DNA of 64,000 bases from Alphaproteobacteria bacterium (GTDB lineage: Bacteria; Pseudomonadota; Alphaproteobacteria; Caulobacterales; Maricaulaceae), in NCBI GenBank assembly GCA_024278855.1, contig JAJRSJ010000006.1, positions 39,671 through 103,670 on the forward strand. Reading direction: 5' to 3'. The position numbers and the translations under genes were made by a program. Numbering within the stretch: the first letter of the stretch is position 1; every line of letters starts with the position of its first letter. This document shows positions 1-8,912 of the stretch, piece after piece. The notes beneath the pieces were generated by a model. That model saw nothing but the letters and a program-made list of their open reading frames with translations. It had not been told where the DNA came from and searched no databases.

Positions 1-189
1 TTGCAAACCTATGATGTCACCTTGGTGGTGCCCTTGACCTTGATGACACCGTTTTGGGCGGTTATACTGGGCATTGTCTTGCGCGGGGAACCGTTCGGAG
101 CCAGACTGGTGATTGGGGCGGCATTCATTCTGGTCAGTGTCTACATAATCGCAAGACGCCAAAAACAAACGCCAACAGAGGTCTTGTAA
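1..189 (+). CDS. DMT (EamA-like) transporter, C-terminal fragment
   Basis: The reading frame is open from the first base of the window, so this is only the last 62 residues of a longer protein. It shows two hydrophobic segments (about residues 8-28 and 35-52) joined by the short turn GEPFGARLVIGAAFI, followed by a basic tail (ARRQKQ). This pattern is usual for the final helix pair of EamA/DMT-family metabolite exporters, in which a 'GE' sits between the last two membrane segments. The substrate cannot be told. The stop is followed at once by the GTG of the amidase gene, so the two are probably co-transcribed. Confidence 0.6.
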   Translation: MQTYDVTLVVPLTLMTPFWAVILGIVLRGEPFGARLVIGAAFILVSVYIIARRQKQTPTEVL

Positions 190-939
190 GTGACACACCC
201 ATTAAAACTCACCTCTAGCCCCTCCCCTAACCATGATGCGCGTACCCTGCCCATTTCGCTTTTGGTCTTACATTATACGGGAATGGAAAGCGGCAAGGCT
301 GCACTGGCACATATGTGCGGTCCGGCCGCCAAAGTCAGCGCCCATTATATGGTCGAGGAAGACGGGCAGATATTCAAATTAGTCGACGAAAGCCGCCGCG
401 CCTGGCATGCGGGGGTTAGCTCTTGGGGCGGCGAGACCGATATCAATTCGGCTTCAATCGGCATAGAAATCGTCAATGGCGGTCACGATTACGGATTGCC
501 GCACTATCCCGAGGCGCAAATAAAATCAGTTATCAGGCTTTGCCGTGATATAATGGGGCGCAATGATATTTCCGGGTTTGACGTCCTAGCCCATAGCGAC
601 ATTGCGCCGGGGCGCAAACAAGACCCTGGTGAAAAATTCCCCTGGGCCAAGCTAGCAGATGCAGGTGTCGGGATTTGGCCGGAAGTCAAAACCAAAGACC
701 AGCGCTTGCTGTTTGGCGAAAATGAAAATGACAAGAACATTGCCCTCTTGCAAGCTGCCCTTTCGTTTATTGGTTATGACGTTCTGGCAAATGGGAAAAT
801 GGACGCCCATACCAAATGTGTTATTCGGGCTTTTCAACGCAGATACCGTAGTGAGAAGATAGACGGCTCTTTGGATGTCCAGACAATGGAAATCCTGACG
901 CTTTTGGCGCACTACAAGAAAAAAACATATAAAAAATAG
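190..939 (+). CDS. N-acetylmuramoyl-L-alanine amidase with peptidoglycan-binding domain (AmpD/AmiD-like)
   Basis: The 249-residue protein starts with GTG directly after the upstream stop codon. Residues 20-155 are an Amidase_2 domain. The zinc ligands expected for this family are visible as His28 (LHYTGM), His135 (LAHSDIAPGRKQDPG) and Asp145, and Glu93 lies in IGIEIV. Residues about 170-245 look like a PG_binding_1 domain (NIALLQAALSFIGYDV, then AFQRRY). Enzymes of this type cleave the amide between muramic or anhydromuramic acid and L-Ala during wall turnover and recycling. No signal peptide is evident, so a cytoplasmic recycling role is plausible. The C-terminal binding domain also fits AmiD-type amidases, so the subclass is not certain. 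Confidence 0.85.
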   Translation: MTHPLKLTSSPSPNHDARTLPISLLVLHYTGMESGKAALAHMCGPAAKVSAHYMVEEDGQIFKLVDESRRAWHAGVSSWGGETDINSASIGIEIVNGGHDYGLPHYPEAQIKSVIRLCRDIMGRNDISGFDVLAHSDIAPGRKQDPGEKFPWAKLADAGVGIWPEVKTKDQRLLFGENENDKNIALLQAALSFIGYDVLANGKMDAHTKCVIRAFQRRYRSEKIDGSLDVQTMEILTLLAHYKKKTYKK

Positions 940-1251
940 GTTCTGCTAGGGACAGACCCTAGAAAAAACGAAGACGCGACAGGTGTGGGTTGATGTGGGG
1001 CAACCAGGTTTCTATCGCGCCTTCTAAAACTTTGGACACCCGTATTTTTGCAACACGTTGTAACCAAAGCTATTCTTTTGAGGAAATTTGTCAATAATCA
1101 GCCCAAATCCCTTAATACATTTTATGTACTTACTCTTAAACAAAATGTACAGAAATATTTTGTTTATTTTTAAAAAAAAATAAATCCGATGTTTGTAAGA
1201 AACTTCGTTTCAAACAAAATCTGTTTTTACAATGCACAATAAATGCCAGTT
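940..1251. other. Intergenic stretch with one small hairpin
   Basis: There are 312 bases between the amidase stop and the end of the HxlR-type gene on the other strand. Bases 946-962 form a 6-bp hairpin (ctaggg, loop acaga, ccctag) followed by six A residues rather than T, so it is not a classical terminator for the upstream gene. From about 1110 the sequence becomes very AT-rich, with several A/T runs. No convincing gene or RNA is seen. Confidence 0.4.
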
Positions 1252-1755
1252 TTACATATTTGCATACATTCGTTCGAAGAGTTTAGCCGCCTCGACCCCC
1301 GCACCGGGATTAAGGCGCGTGTAAATATCACCGCTCTCAATCGTATCCGTACATGCGTGACATTTCATCAAAATATCAACAACACCGCCGCACTCTTTAT
1401 GGACATTGGTAAAGGGGGCTTTTTCCTTGGTAAAATGGCGCGTACTCCAAGCGGCAAGTCCCACGATTACGGGACGCAATTCCATTGAAATATCCGTGAC
1501 TTTATATTCATATCTTGGCGGCGAAGCATGATAGAGCCGCTTCTCCAACAGCCCGGCGTCCGCCAGTTTTTCCAATCTTGCTGACAGCAGGTTTCTGTTA
1601 ATGCCTAAAAACCGTTCAATCTGGTTAAATTTGCACATGCCGGAAGAACATCCCGATAATAGCATCAACGTCCAACGGGCCCCGACCAGATCAAGAGCCG
1701 TAGCCAGTGAGGATTTTTCCTCCAACAATTCCGTCCAACCCATAAATCTCCCCAA
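1252..1755 (-). CDS. HxlR-family winged-helix transcriptional regulator
   Basis: This is a 167-residue protein. Residues 10-105 match the HxlR (DUF24) fold: LDLVGARWTLMLLSGCSSGMCKF, then the recognition region QIERFLGINRNLLSARLEKLADAGLLEKR and the wing YHASPPRYEYKVTD. The Cys in the first helix region (CSSGMCKF) recalls redox-sensing members of the family, but sensing is not shown. A C-terminal extension contains a CHACTD motif and a further Cys (KECGG), which could bind metal. The gene stands alone and faces away from rnpB. An inverted repeat just upstream is a candidate autoregulatory operator. Confidence 0.85.
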   Translation of the reverse strand: MGRFMGWTELLEEKSSLATALDLVGARWTLMLLSGCSSGMCKFNQIERFLGINRNLLSARLEKLADAGLLEKRLYHASPPRYEYKVTDISMELRPVIVGLAAWSTRHFTKEKAPFTNVHKECGGVVDILMKCHACTDTIESGDIYTRLNPGAGVEAAKLFERMYANM

Positions 1756-1771
1756 TTAAAACCAAAAGCTA

Positions 1772-1813
1772 ATTTGCAGTATTAACCCATTTGCAGTTGT
1801 AACAATCTACAAC
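1772..1813. promoter_or_regulatory. Repeats upstream of the HxlR-type regulator (candidate operator)
   Basis: Two direct copies of atttgcagt lie at 1772-1780 and 1789-1797. The second runs into an inverted repeat, gttgta (1796-1801) and tacaac (1808-1813), separated by 6 bases. The cluster sits 17-58 bases before the start of the HxlR-type gene and about 70 bases before rnpB. Regulators of this type usually control their own promoter or a divergent one, so this is a sensible operator candidate. No binding data exist here. Confidence 0.3.
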
Positions 1814-1882
1814 AAAGTAAACAAAAATATATAGTTATTTGGCATGCTTGACGTGCCAGGTCTTTTAGGATTAAATCCGCAC

Positions 1883-2343
1883 ATCAGAGGGTCGGGCGAC
1901 CGCCTACTTTCGTTAATGCTAAAGCGGGCTTGCCACGCCAAAACTTCGGTTATGGCGAGCTTGTCGCGCCGAAGCCTTTAGCGAAGGCGGGAGGAAAGTC
2001 CGGGCTCCATTGACGCAGGATGCCGGATAACGTCCGGCGGGCATATTGGCAACGATATGTTCAGGGAAAGTGCAACAGAAAGCAAACCGCCCCATCAATT
2101 TCTATTGGCGAGGTAAGGGTGAAAGGGTGTGGTAAGAGCGCACCGTACGTTTTGGCAACAAGACGGGCATGGTAAACCCCATCCGGAGCAAGACCAAATA
2201 GGGGCGGCATTACGGCGTGCTTGAACGTCGCTGCCCGGGTTGGTCGCTTGAGGCGCTGGGCAATCAGCGTCCCAGATGAATGGTCGCCGCCCACCCGTAG
2301 CAATACGGGTGCGGTACAGAACCCGGCTTATAGACCCTCTGAT
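1883..2343 (+). ncRNA. rnpB: RNase P RNA (class A)
   Basis: This is the catalytic RNA of RNase P, which removes 5' leaders from pre-tRNAs. The terminal P1 helix is perfect: atcagagggtc (1883-1893) pairs with gaccctctgat (2333-2343). The conserved block gaggaaagtccgggctcc follows at about 1991-2008. acagaaagcaaaccgcc, ggtaagggtgaaagg and the 3' acagaacccggcttatag are also present in order. The arm between the 5' gaccgcct and the aggcggg before gaggaaag (about 1899-1990) is long and itself folds (gctaaag with ctttagc, cgcca with tggcg), giving an extended P3-like stem. The last 16 nt overlap the 3' end of the convergent MFS gene. Confidence 0.93.
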
Positions 2344-3557
2344 ATATTTCCCCTGTATGTGTTGTTAAATGCTAACCATAACAAGGATAAAAGGGCAAAA
2401 CCGCACACCGGAAACAACACCAAAACAACCCCGTTCCAGCCAAAATTATGCAAGACCGCGCCCGACGCCAAAGACGCCGCCGCAACACTGGAAAACAAGA
2501 TTAAATCATGCAGGCCCTGCACTTTATTTTTTTCGCCATCACTATAGGCTTCATTGAGCAGGGTAGTGGCCCCAATAAATCCGAAATTCCAGCCAATGCC
2601 CAATAAAATCAATGACCCCCAAAAATTCCAAAGCTGTAAGCCGTTCAGTGCCACGGCGGCGCACACCATCAACAACATTAGCCCGGTGCCGATAACAGGC
2701 AATTTACCAAATTTCACGATCAATAGCCCGGTCATAAAACTAGGGCCGAACATGGCCAATACATGCCAGCGGATACCAAGCACCGCCTCCACCTCGCTAT
2801 GGCCATTTAGCTTCATTGCCAAAGGCGCACCTGTCATCACAAATGTCATCATAGCGTAAGACGTTACCGCACATAAAAGCGCCACAAGAAATACCGGTTG
2901 TTTGAAAATTGTGGATATAGCCCGTACAGCTTCGTTCTCTGGGTGAACCGCGCATGTCTCTATCCTTGTGGGTTTTAGAAATGCCAAAATACCGATCCCG
3001 ATAGCCAGCAATCCCGCCATACCAAAAAAAGCCCCCGCAAAGGGAATAGGCAGTAGTAAATCTTTGGTGCGCAACACCGTTTCTGTGCCAATAAATGCCG
3101 CAAATATACCGCCGGTCAGCACCCAGGATATGGCGCGGGATTTAAATTTATCCGTACCAATATCCGCCGCCGCAAATCTATATTGCTGTATGAAGGCATT
3201 GGCCCCACCCACCATAAAAAACCCGAGGCAAAACAAGCCAAACAAGCTATTTTGCAAGGCAAAAGCGGAAGCCCCGGCCCCAAAAATGCCGAAGACCGCG
3301 CCCGTTATAAAGCTGGCTTTGCGGCCAAATTTTTGTGCCAACATGGCCACAGGATAGGCAAAAGCCGCAGCGCCAACACTAAATGCCGCCACTGGCAAGG
3401 TTGCCAAAGCCAGGTTTTGCGGTGAAAGCCACGCCCCCGCCAAAGCCCCGACAGAAACCGCAATCGCACCGATCGAGCCGTTAAAAGCCGTAGCCAGAGA
3501 CAAAACCAAAGCGTTGTGTTTACCGATTTTTTGCGCGTTTTCCTGAGCGTTTAACAT
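2328..3557 (-). CDS. Major facilitator superfamily transporter
   Basis: The 409-residue protein is almost entirely hydrophobic, with about 12 membrane segments in two bundles. The loop between helices 2 and 3 reads AMLAQKFGRKASF, the cytoplasmic MFS signature (G-x3-D-R-x-G-R-R/K type, degenerate here), and FGKLPVIG marks the equivalent place in the second half. Substrate cannot be inferred. The gene is alone on its strand, and its last codons overlap the 3' end of rnpB, so the two transcripts converge and share 16 bp. Confidence 0.8.
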   Translation of the reverse strand: MLNAQENAQKIGKHNALVLSLATAFNGSIGAIAVSVGALAGAWLSPQNLALATLPVAAFSVGAAAFAYPVAMLAQKFGRKASFITGAVFGIFGAGASAFALQNSLFGLFCLGFFMVGGANAFIQQYRFAAADIGTDKFKSRAISWVLTGGIFAAFIGTETVLRTKDLLLPIPFAGAFFGMAGLLAIGIGILAFLKPTRIETCAVHPENEAVRAISTIFKQPVFLVALLCAVTSYAMMTFVMTGAPLAMKLNGHSEVEAVLGIRWHVLAMFGPSFMTGLLIVKFGKLPVIGTGLMLLMVCAAVALNGLQLWNFWGSLILLGIGWNFGFIGATTLLNEAYSDGEKNKVQGLHDLILFSSVAAASLASGAVLHNFGWNGVVLVLFPVCGFALLSLLWLAFNNTYRGNISEGL

Positions 3558-3608
3558 GCACGGGCTATAGGCGCACCGACCTTTAGTGTCACCATAATAT
3601 ACGCGCTA

Positions 3609-4340
3609 TCACGAAATCGTTTTATGGTCATCCAGCCTAGTTTGAAGCGGGTTTTTCTTACGTTGATCCAATATTTCGCTATAGGCTTTGTTGATGATCG
3701 CCATTTTATGGGTGGCCAGTTTTTGCAATTCGGGCGGCAAGCCCCGCGCCACCAACCTGTCGGGATGATTAGCGGCTGCCATTTTTCGGTAAGCTTTTTT
3801 AAGGCCCGCGTCACATATGTCTTCGTCAATGCCGAGAATAAGATAAGGGTCATCAGCCGCCCGCCCCAAGTGTGCGATACGGATACGGTTAAATGTCCTT
3901 TGGTCAAATTTGAAAATCCGGGCCGTGGTTTCCAAAAACTCGACTTCCGCTTCCGTGACAATACTGTCCGCCAATGCTATGTGAAACAACCCGTCCAACA
4001 CATCTTCCAATATATCGGGTCTGTTTTTATAATGACGATAGATTTTTTTGGCATAGGCTTGGTAACCAAGTGTGGTTTGCTTGGCCAAATCGAAAAACCT
4101 GGCAATGCCGGCACTGGCCTCCACAGAAGCCTGAAACACATTTTTAAACGCATCTATTTCGCTATTGGTCACAACACCGTCGGCCCTAGCCAATTTCGCC
4201 CCAAGCGCAATCAGCGCCGCCGCTACACCCGCATCGCCAATGTCGCGAAATGATGCCTCTTGGGCCTGTTTGCGCCTTTGTTTATGGGGCGGCCCAAACA
4301 AACGCGCCGCCGCGCCCAATATTCTCAATCCAAAATTCAT
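3609..4340 (-). CDS. TerB and J-domain co-chaperone-like protein (DjlA-like)
   Basis: The protein has 243 residues. Residues about 38-150 form a TerB-like helical domain with two acidic repeats (ARADGVVTNSEIDAF and ALADSIVTEAEVEFL). Residues 165-232 are a J domain (DPYLILGIDEDICDAGLKKAYRKMAAANHPD) with the HPD motif at 192-194, which stimulates the ATPase of a DnaK-type Hsp70. The order TerB then DnaJ is that of DjlA. The short N-terminal stretch (GLRILGAAARLF) could be a membrane anchor but is weaker than in E. coli DjlA. The upstream leader (about 4338-4392) contains two or three copies of catgttagcc. Confidence 0.85.
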   Translation of the reverse strand: MNFGLRILGAAARLFGPPHKQRRKQAQEASFRDIGDAGVAAALIALGAKLARADGVVTNSEIDAFKNVFQASVEASAGIARFFDLAKQTTLGYQAYAKKIYRHYKNRPDILEDVLDGLFHIALADSIVTEAEVEFLETTARIFKFDQRTFNRIRIAHLGRAADDPYLILGIDEDICDAGLKKAYRKMAAANHPDRLVARGLPPELQKLATHKMAIINKAYSEILDQRKKNPLQTRLDDHKTIS

Positions 4341-4518
4341 GCTAGCTCTAAACTCATGTTAGCCAAAACCCATGTTAGCCCAAAAATTATGGATGGGTTG
4401 TGCCTGAATTATACGTGCGGCTCAATAGTTTACCTTTGGTTTGCACTATTGGGATAGAAAAAATTAAGGATAATTGGGCTTTGTTTGCTCACTATGGCGG
4501 GACATTACATGACTAGAC

Positions 4519-5379
4519 ATGACTAAAGTCATTTATATACGCCCGTTGGCGGCCGCCTTCTTATCTTTTGGCGTGTTCCTTCTGTTTATATTCTTAGGGC
4601 GATTCGCTTACGGTGCGACCGTCGACCGGCCATTTTTTCGCGCCGCCGCTATCGTCATCCTTTTCGGCGGTAGTGATTTTGCCGAAAACGGCGGTGTAGG
4701 CCCGGTAGCAACGGATTTTTATCTGCTTGATAATATTCCGTCCGGGCAAGCCGCGCCGGATATTATTGGCGGGGACGGTGTAACATTAGAGTATTTCGGC
4801 GGCGGTTACACACCAACATCCGACGGCACGGCCCGCACCAATGAGGTATTGCGCATTGAAGGCCAGCCAAACGGCGGTGTATTAACGAATGTAGCTGATT
4901 TTAATGTCCTAGACGCCAATGACAGCCTGACCGAATTTGGTATCGATAACGACACGGATTTGGACATGATTAGCTATTACCGCATTTCGCGGTTTTATGT
5001 CACATCCAACACCGCCTTTGATATTTATGCCCATGCCACCGATTTGACGACAAGCAATGATTTAACGTCACTGGGCTATAGCGATATTCGGTATATTTTG
5101 TTTTCACAAACCACGGGTAGCGCCGCACAAAACCCGGCCATTGGCGGGCAAGGCAGAATAACGGCCATCAATGATTTGGGGGATATGTCAAGCGGGCCGA
5201 CCAAAGTCTTTGACGGTGGGCGCAGAACCGCCCGCACACCCGGCACGATTTTGCAACAAGCTTACAGCTTTATCCCTATATACTTTATCTCCAATGGTGA
5301 TCCGGGGAACAATTATGATCTAAGCCTTGGTATTGGCACAATCGGCGCCACGATCACCTATACAATTTATACGCCTTAA
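4519..5379 (+). CDS. Secreted hypothetical protein
   Basis: This is a 286-residue protein with a clear N-terminal export signal: a positively charged start (MTKVIYIRP), a hydrophobic core (LAAAFLSFGVFLLFIFLG) and a likely cleavage near AYGA. The mature part is rich in Gly, Asp, Asn, Ser and Thr, poor in Lys, and predicted to be mostly beta-structured. It contains acidic patches (DNDTDLDM, DANDS) that could bind calcium. I do not recognise the family. Its stop codon overlaps that of the convergent hydrolase gene within the palindrome ttaa. Confidence 0.65.
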   Translation: MTKVIYIRPLAAAFLSFGVFLLFIFLGRFAYGATVDRPFFRAAAIVILFGGSDFAENGGVGPVATDFYLLDNIPSGQAAPDIIGGDGVTLEYFGGGYTPTSDGTARTNEVLRIEGQPNGGVLTNVADFNVLDANDSLTEFGIDNDTDLDMISYYRISRFYVTSNTAFDIYAHATDLTTSNDLTSLGYSDIRYILFSQTTGSAAQNPAIGGQGRITAINDLGDMSSGPTKVFDGGRRTARTPGTILQQAYSFIPIYFISNGDPGNNYDLSLGIGTIGATITYTIYTP

Positions 5380-6332
5380 TCAGGCAAAATCGTCTCCGTC
5401 TTGGCAATGGTTAATTCTTCACTACGGCCTAAGGTTCTTTTCAAAAACGTCCCGATTTCTACCGGCAAGGTTCTGGCCTTGGGAAAAGCGCGCGAAAAGT
5501 TCAAAAAGCCGTGGGGCATGGCCTTTTCGTGGACATATTCCACTTCCACGCCTTGGCTTTCCAGATACTCTTTATAGAGCCTACCTTCGGCCCGCAGCGG
5601 GTCAAGGCCACAGGTCAGCAAATAGGTCGGCGGGATGTTTTTCAGGTCTTTCTCAAATAAAGGCGAAACTCTGGTGTCCTTTACATCCGCGCCAGCCAAA
5701 TAATATTTGGTGACAAATTTCAAGGCCACGACGCCCAATTGCAACATGTCTTGCGGCCCCGGTTTTTGCGGCTTGATCTCCGCCATTTGCATCAGCGGAT
5801 ACAGTAAAATCTGGGTCTGCAAATCCTTGCGGTATTGCTGCCCAAGCCAAGCCGCCATATTCCCCCCTGCACTGTCACCACCAATACCGAGCCGCTTATT
5901 GTCGATGCCGTATTCATGACCTGCGCCCGACAAAGCCCATTTCAGCACATGCAAGCAATCATCCGGCCCGGCGGGAAACGGATATTGCGGAGCCAGCCGG
6001 TAATCCACAGATAATATCCGCAATTTAGCACTGTCTGCCATACGCAAACACAGACCGTCATGAGAATCCATAGAGCAAGTAACAAAACCACCGCCGTGCA
6101 AATACACCAATGTCGGCCCGGCCTCTCGGGACGCACCCTTGGGTACATACAAGCGCACGGGTACAGGAAAATGTGTGTGCGGCACATCAAAATCCAATAT
6201 GTCGCGCATGTCCGGCCCCGGCAAATCAAATTTATTGGTCAGGGTGCGAATTTTATTATGGATGGTATAAATCTGATCCGGCTTCAGCTTCATTTTCTCA
6301 AGCTGGACTTTCCAGTCATCGGCTAAGGTCAT
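5376..6332 (-). CDS. Alpha/beta hydrolase, hormone-sensitive-lipase (family IV) type
   Basis: The protein has 318 residues. The oxyanion-hole motif HGGG is at 79-82, the nucleophile elbow GDSAGG places Ser at about 154, and the remaining triad members are likely Asp in TCGLDPLRAEG and His in MPHGFLNFS. These are the hallmarks of HSL-like carboxylesterases acting on short to medium acyl esters. It is the distal member of a minus-strand group with a DUF924 protein and a fatty acyl-CoA synthetase, which suggests a lipid-related role. The preferred ester is not known. Confidence 0.88.
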   Translation of the reverse strand: MTLADDWKVQLEKMKLKPDQIYTIHNKIRTLTNKFDLPGPDMRDILDFDVPHTHFPVPVRLYVPKGASREAGPTLVYLHGGGFVTCSMDSHDGLCLRMADSAKLRILSVDYRLAPQYPFPAGPDDCLHVLKWALSGAGHEYGIDNKRLGIGGDSAGGNMAAWLGQQYRKDLQTQILLYPLMQMAEIKPQKPGPQDMLQLGVVALKFVTKYYLAGADVKDTRVSPLFEKDLKNIPPTYLLTCGLDPLRAEGRLYKEYLESQGVEVEYVHEKAMPHGFLNFSRAFPKARTLPVEIGTFLKRTLGRSEELTIAKTETILPD

Positions 6333-6353
6333 TGTTTAAGGCTCATTTTCTAT

Positions 6354-6914
6354 TTACGGCGAATATCCGCCGCTTTGCAGATACTCTATTTCTTCGTCCG
6401 TGCCCTCGCGTCCCAGCACGGCGTTTCTGTGAGGATAACGGCCAAAGCGGGCGATGAGCTTGCGGTGTTCTTTAGCATGGAACAGATTGTCCGGGTTATC
6501 AATGCACATATCCATCAAGCGCACGCATTCATCCTGCGCCGCCATGTCTTCGGCGTGCATAAAGGGCAGGTAGAAAAATGCTCGCCTGTCTTGGCCAGTT
6601 TTTAAATCATAACCTTTTTCAATGGCCTGCTTGGCACAGGAAAGTGCCAAATCGTCCCAGGCAAATGCCGCTTTGGTACCTCTAAACATATTGCGCGAAA
6701 ATTGATCGAGCGCAATAATAAGCGCCAACGCTGCCTTTTGATCATCCTGCCAGGCATGCACACCCGTTGTTCTAAGCGAAGCGGCGGCGGCAATGGCAAA
6801 GTCTTCAAACCTGGCGCGGATTTCCGCATCAAAAGCATCGGAATTTGCATACCATTTATCCGGCCCGGCTTGTTCGAACCAAAAACTTAAAATATGATCC
6901 GGTTCCACACTCAA
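6354..6914 (-). CDS. DUF924 family protein
   Basis: This is a 186-residue soluble helical protein with the DUF924 landmarks: the N-terminal ILSFWFEQAGPDKWYANSDAFD, the central ALALIIALDQFSRNMFRGT, RAFFYLPFMHAEDMAAQ, and the final ARFGRYPHRNAVLGREGTDEEIEYL. DUF924 proteins are often encoded beside lipid and CoA metabolism genes but have no settled function. The start codon overlaps the stop of the upstream acyl-CoA synthetase by ATGA, so translation is probably coupled. Confidence 0.88.
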   Translation of the reverse strand: MSVEPDHILSFWFEQAGPDKWYANSDAFDAEIRARFEDFAIAAAASLRTTGVHAWQDDQKAALALIIALDQFSRNMFRGTKAAFAWDDLALSCAKQAIEKGYDLKTGQDRRAFFYLPFMHAEDMAAQDECVRLMDMCIDNPDNLFHAKEHRKLIARFGRYPHRNAVLGREGTDEEIEYLQSGGYSP

Positions 6915-8734
6915 AGCTTGTATGCACCTTTATTGATTTTTCCCAACACACTGGCGGTAACGCGGACATATGCGTCCTTTTCCGGATGGGCCATATAAAC
7001 AGGGCCAGACACTTTGGCAGGGTCAAACCCTTGTTTTACCAGATCAGTTTTTTTGTATTTAAATGTGCCAGTTGTGTCGGTCTCATTGCTGATGCGTAAA
7101 AATACCGGACGGGCGCTAGGTTGCAGGGCGTCTTTAAGATGCCGGTAAAGCCCGTCCAAATCCAAGTCCGTATCTGCTACCAGGGCAGCCATACCCGCTT
7201 TTCCGTCATAACCCTTTATAGGCACGCCGTACACATTGGCCTGTTGCACTCCACCAAATTCAGTAATGGCCGCCGCCACCTCATTGGTGGACACGTTTTC
7301 CGCCTTCCAACGAAATGTATCGCCAATCCGATCAACAAAATAAAAATAGCCGTCTTTGTCGCGCCACAATAAATCACCCGTGCGAAACCAAGCGTCACCT
7401 TTGGCAAATACGTCATGCAAAATTTTCTTGGCGCTAGCCTCTTTGTCTTCATAGCCCTCATACCGAAACCGGGCTTCACCCGTGCGAATTTCGCCGATCA
7501 GCTCACCGGTTTCGCCGTCCGAAGTGCGTTGGCAAAATCCGTCCTTGCCACGAATATGGGTATTGGTCTCCACGTCAAAGCGGATAATATCACCATTGGT
7601 TTTTTTACGCATATAACCCGGAATACGCCCAACGGCACCGACTTTGCCGGTAAAATTAAACAAGGAGATATTGCCCTCCGTCGCCCCGTAAAACTCGAAA
7701 ACGGCAGGGATATTAAAGCGCTCGACAAATTCTGGCCACACTTCAGGTCGCAATCCATTGCCGACAATCAAGCGTATGGAATGGGCGCGGTCATTAGGCC
7801 CGGCAGGTGCAGACAGCAAAAACCGGCAACGCTCGCCCACATACATAAACAAGGTGGCTTTAAACCGCACCGCCTCGTCCCAAAAACTGGAGGCAGAAAA
7901 TTTTGGCCGCACAATCACAGCCCCCCCGACCATCAACGCCATGCCCACACCACACAAGCCGCCGGTTGCATGATACATGGGTAAGACCATCATCATTCTG
8001 TCCGTCGGCCCTGCGTCCGAAGGCACGACAAAGCCGCGCATATAAAATTGCCCCCGCGTATGGGTCATCTTGGCCGCTTTGGGCAGGCCTGTGGTGCCGG
8101 AGGTAAACATTTTCATAAACTGATCGCCAGCCGTCATGCCTTTGCGCACATTAGCGTCCGGCCGGGTCGTGACGTGTTCGGCCAGTTCGGCGTCAAAGTC
8201 CCATACCCCCCCCGCCTTGCGCACTTTTTTCCCCATGTTAAAAGCACCAAACACCAACAAACTCTCTTGTAAATTATCTGGCAGATGTTTTTTGGCACTG
8301 CGCCAGGCATCCATAAATTCGCAATCAACAATCACCAGCTTCCCATGGGAAATGGTTACACAATGGGCCAAGGCCGCCGCCCGTAATTGGTAGTTGATCA
8401 AGGCAGGCACCACACCGATTTTCGACAAGCCAAACCATATACCGACATATTCCAACCGGTTACGGGCGAAAAAACACACCGTGTCACCGCGCTTCAAACC
8501 GTGACCCAAAGCCCAATTTGCCACCCGGTTGGCATAGGCATCAACCTCGCTGTAATTCCAGCTCCTGTCACCGTCAATAAATGCGAGATTATCCGGGCAG
8601 GTATCGACGATCCGCTCAATATCGTCCGGCACCAGATTGCTAGATCCACTGTCAATATCCGACACCGCAGCGAGCAAACGCTTGCTTTTGCGGATGAATT
8701 TATACTCTTCAATAATTTTGGAAATAAAGCCCAT
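6911..8734 (-). CDS. Long-chain / very-long-chain fatty acyl-CoA synthetase (FATP-like)
   Basis: This 607-residue AMP-binding enzyme activates a fatty acid to its acyl-AMP and then its CoA thioester. The P-loop-like motif FTSGTTGLPKAAK lies at 210-222, the A5 region is EFYGATEGN, the GDL motif is GDAWFRTGDLLWRDKDGYFYFVDRIGDTFRWKAENVST, and the C-terminal Lys region is TGTFKYKKTDLVKQG. The order and length match the FATP/ACSVL branch (alphaproteobacterial 'long-chain-acyl-CoA synthetase') better than FadD. It is the first gene of the hydrolase-DUF924-synthetase set. Confidence 0.88.
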   Translation of the reverse strand: MGFISKIIEEYKFIRKSKRLLAAVSDIDSGSSNLVPDDIERIVDTCPDNLAFIDGDRSWNYSEVDAYANRVANWALGHGLKRGDTVCFFARNRLEYVGIWFGLSKIGVVPALINYQLRAAALAHCVTISHGKLVIVDCEFMDAWRSAKKHLPDNLQESLLVFGAFNMGKKVRKAGGVWDFDAELAEHVTTRPDANVRKGMTAGDQFMKMFTSGTTGLPKAAKMTHTRGQFYMRGFVVPSDAGPTDRMMMVLPMYHATGGLCGVGMALMVGGAVIVRPKFSASSFWDEAVRFKATLFMYVGERCRFLLSAPAGPNDRAHSIRLIVGNGLRPEVWPEFVERFNIPAVFEFYGATEGNISLFNFTGKVGAVGRIPGYMRKKTNGDIIRFDVETNTHIRGKDGFCQRTSDGETGELIGEIRTGEARFRYEGYEDKEASAKKILHDVFAKGDAWFRTGDLLWRDKDGYFYFVDRIGDTFRWKAENVSTNEVAAAITEFGGVQQANVYGVPIKGYDGKAGMAALVADTDLDLDGLYRHLKDALQPSARPVFLRISNETDTTGTFKYKKTDLVKQGFDPAKVSGPVYMAHPEKDAYVRVTASVLGKINKGAYKL

Positions 8735-8879
8735 GGACTATACATGGGCTATAGGCGTTTTTGGGTCAAGAGATTCTCAACTTGTACATGCTAAAGCATC
8801 GCTCTTCAAGACGCGCCTAGCCGGGGTACAAATCTCATCCTATCAAAGCGGGTCTATATTAACACGGAGCACTCTAACA

Positions 8880-8912
8880 CAAAAAAAGACCCTTTGCGTT
8901 AACAAAGGGTCT
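8880..8912 (-). terminator. Intrinsic terminator on the minus strand
   Basis: A perfect 10-bp stem, agaccctttg (8887-8896) with caaagggtct (8903-8912), encloses a 6-base loop. Read on the minus strand it is followed by seven T residues, a textbook rho-independent terminator. No annotated minus-strand gene lies just to its right, because the next gene to the right is plus strand. It must therefore end an unannotated transcript from about 8920-9250. Confidence 0.75.

Noticed and set aside
5376..5379. Overlapping convergent stop codons in ttaa as a functional site
   Set aside because: A 4-base overlap of two convergent genes at a palindromic ttaa is expected by chance in compact genomes.
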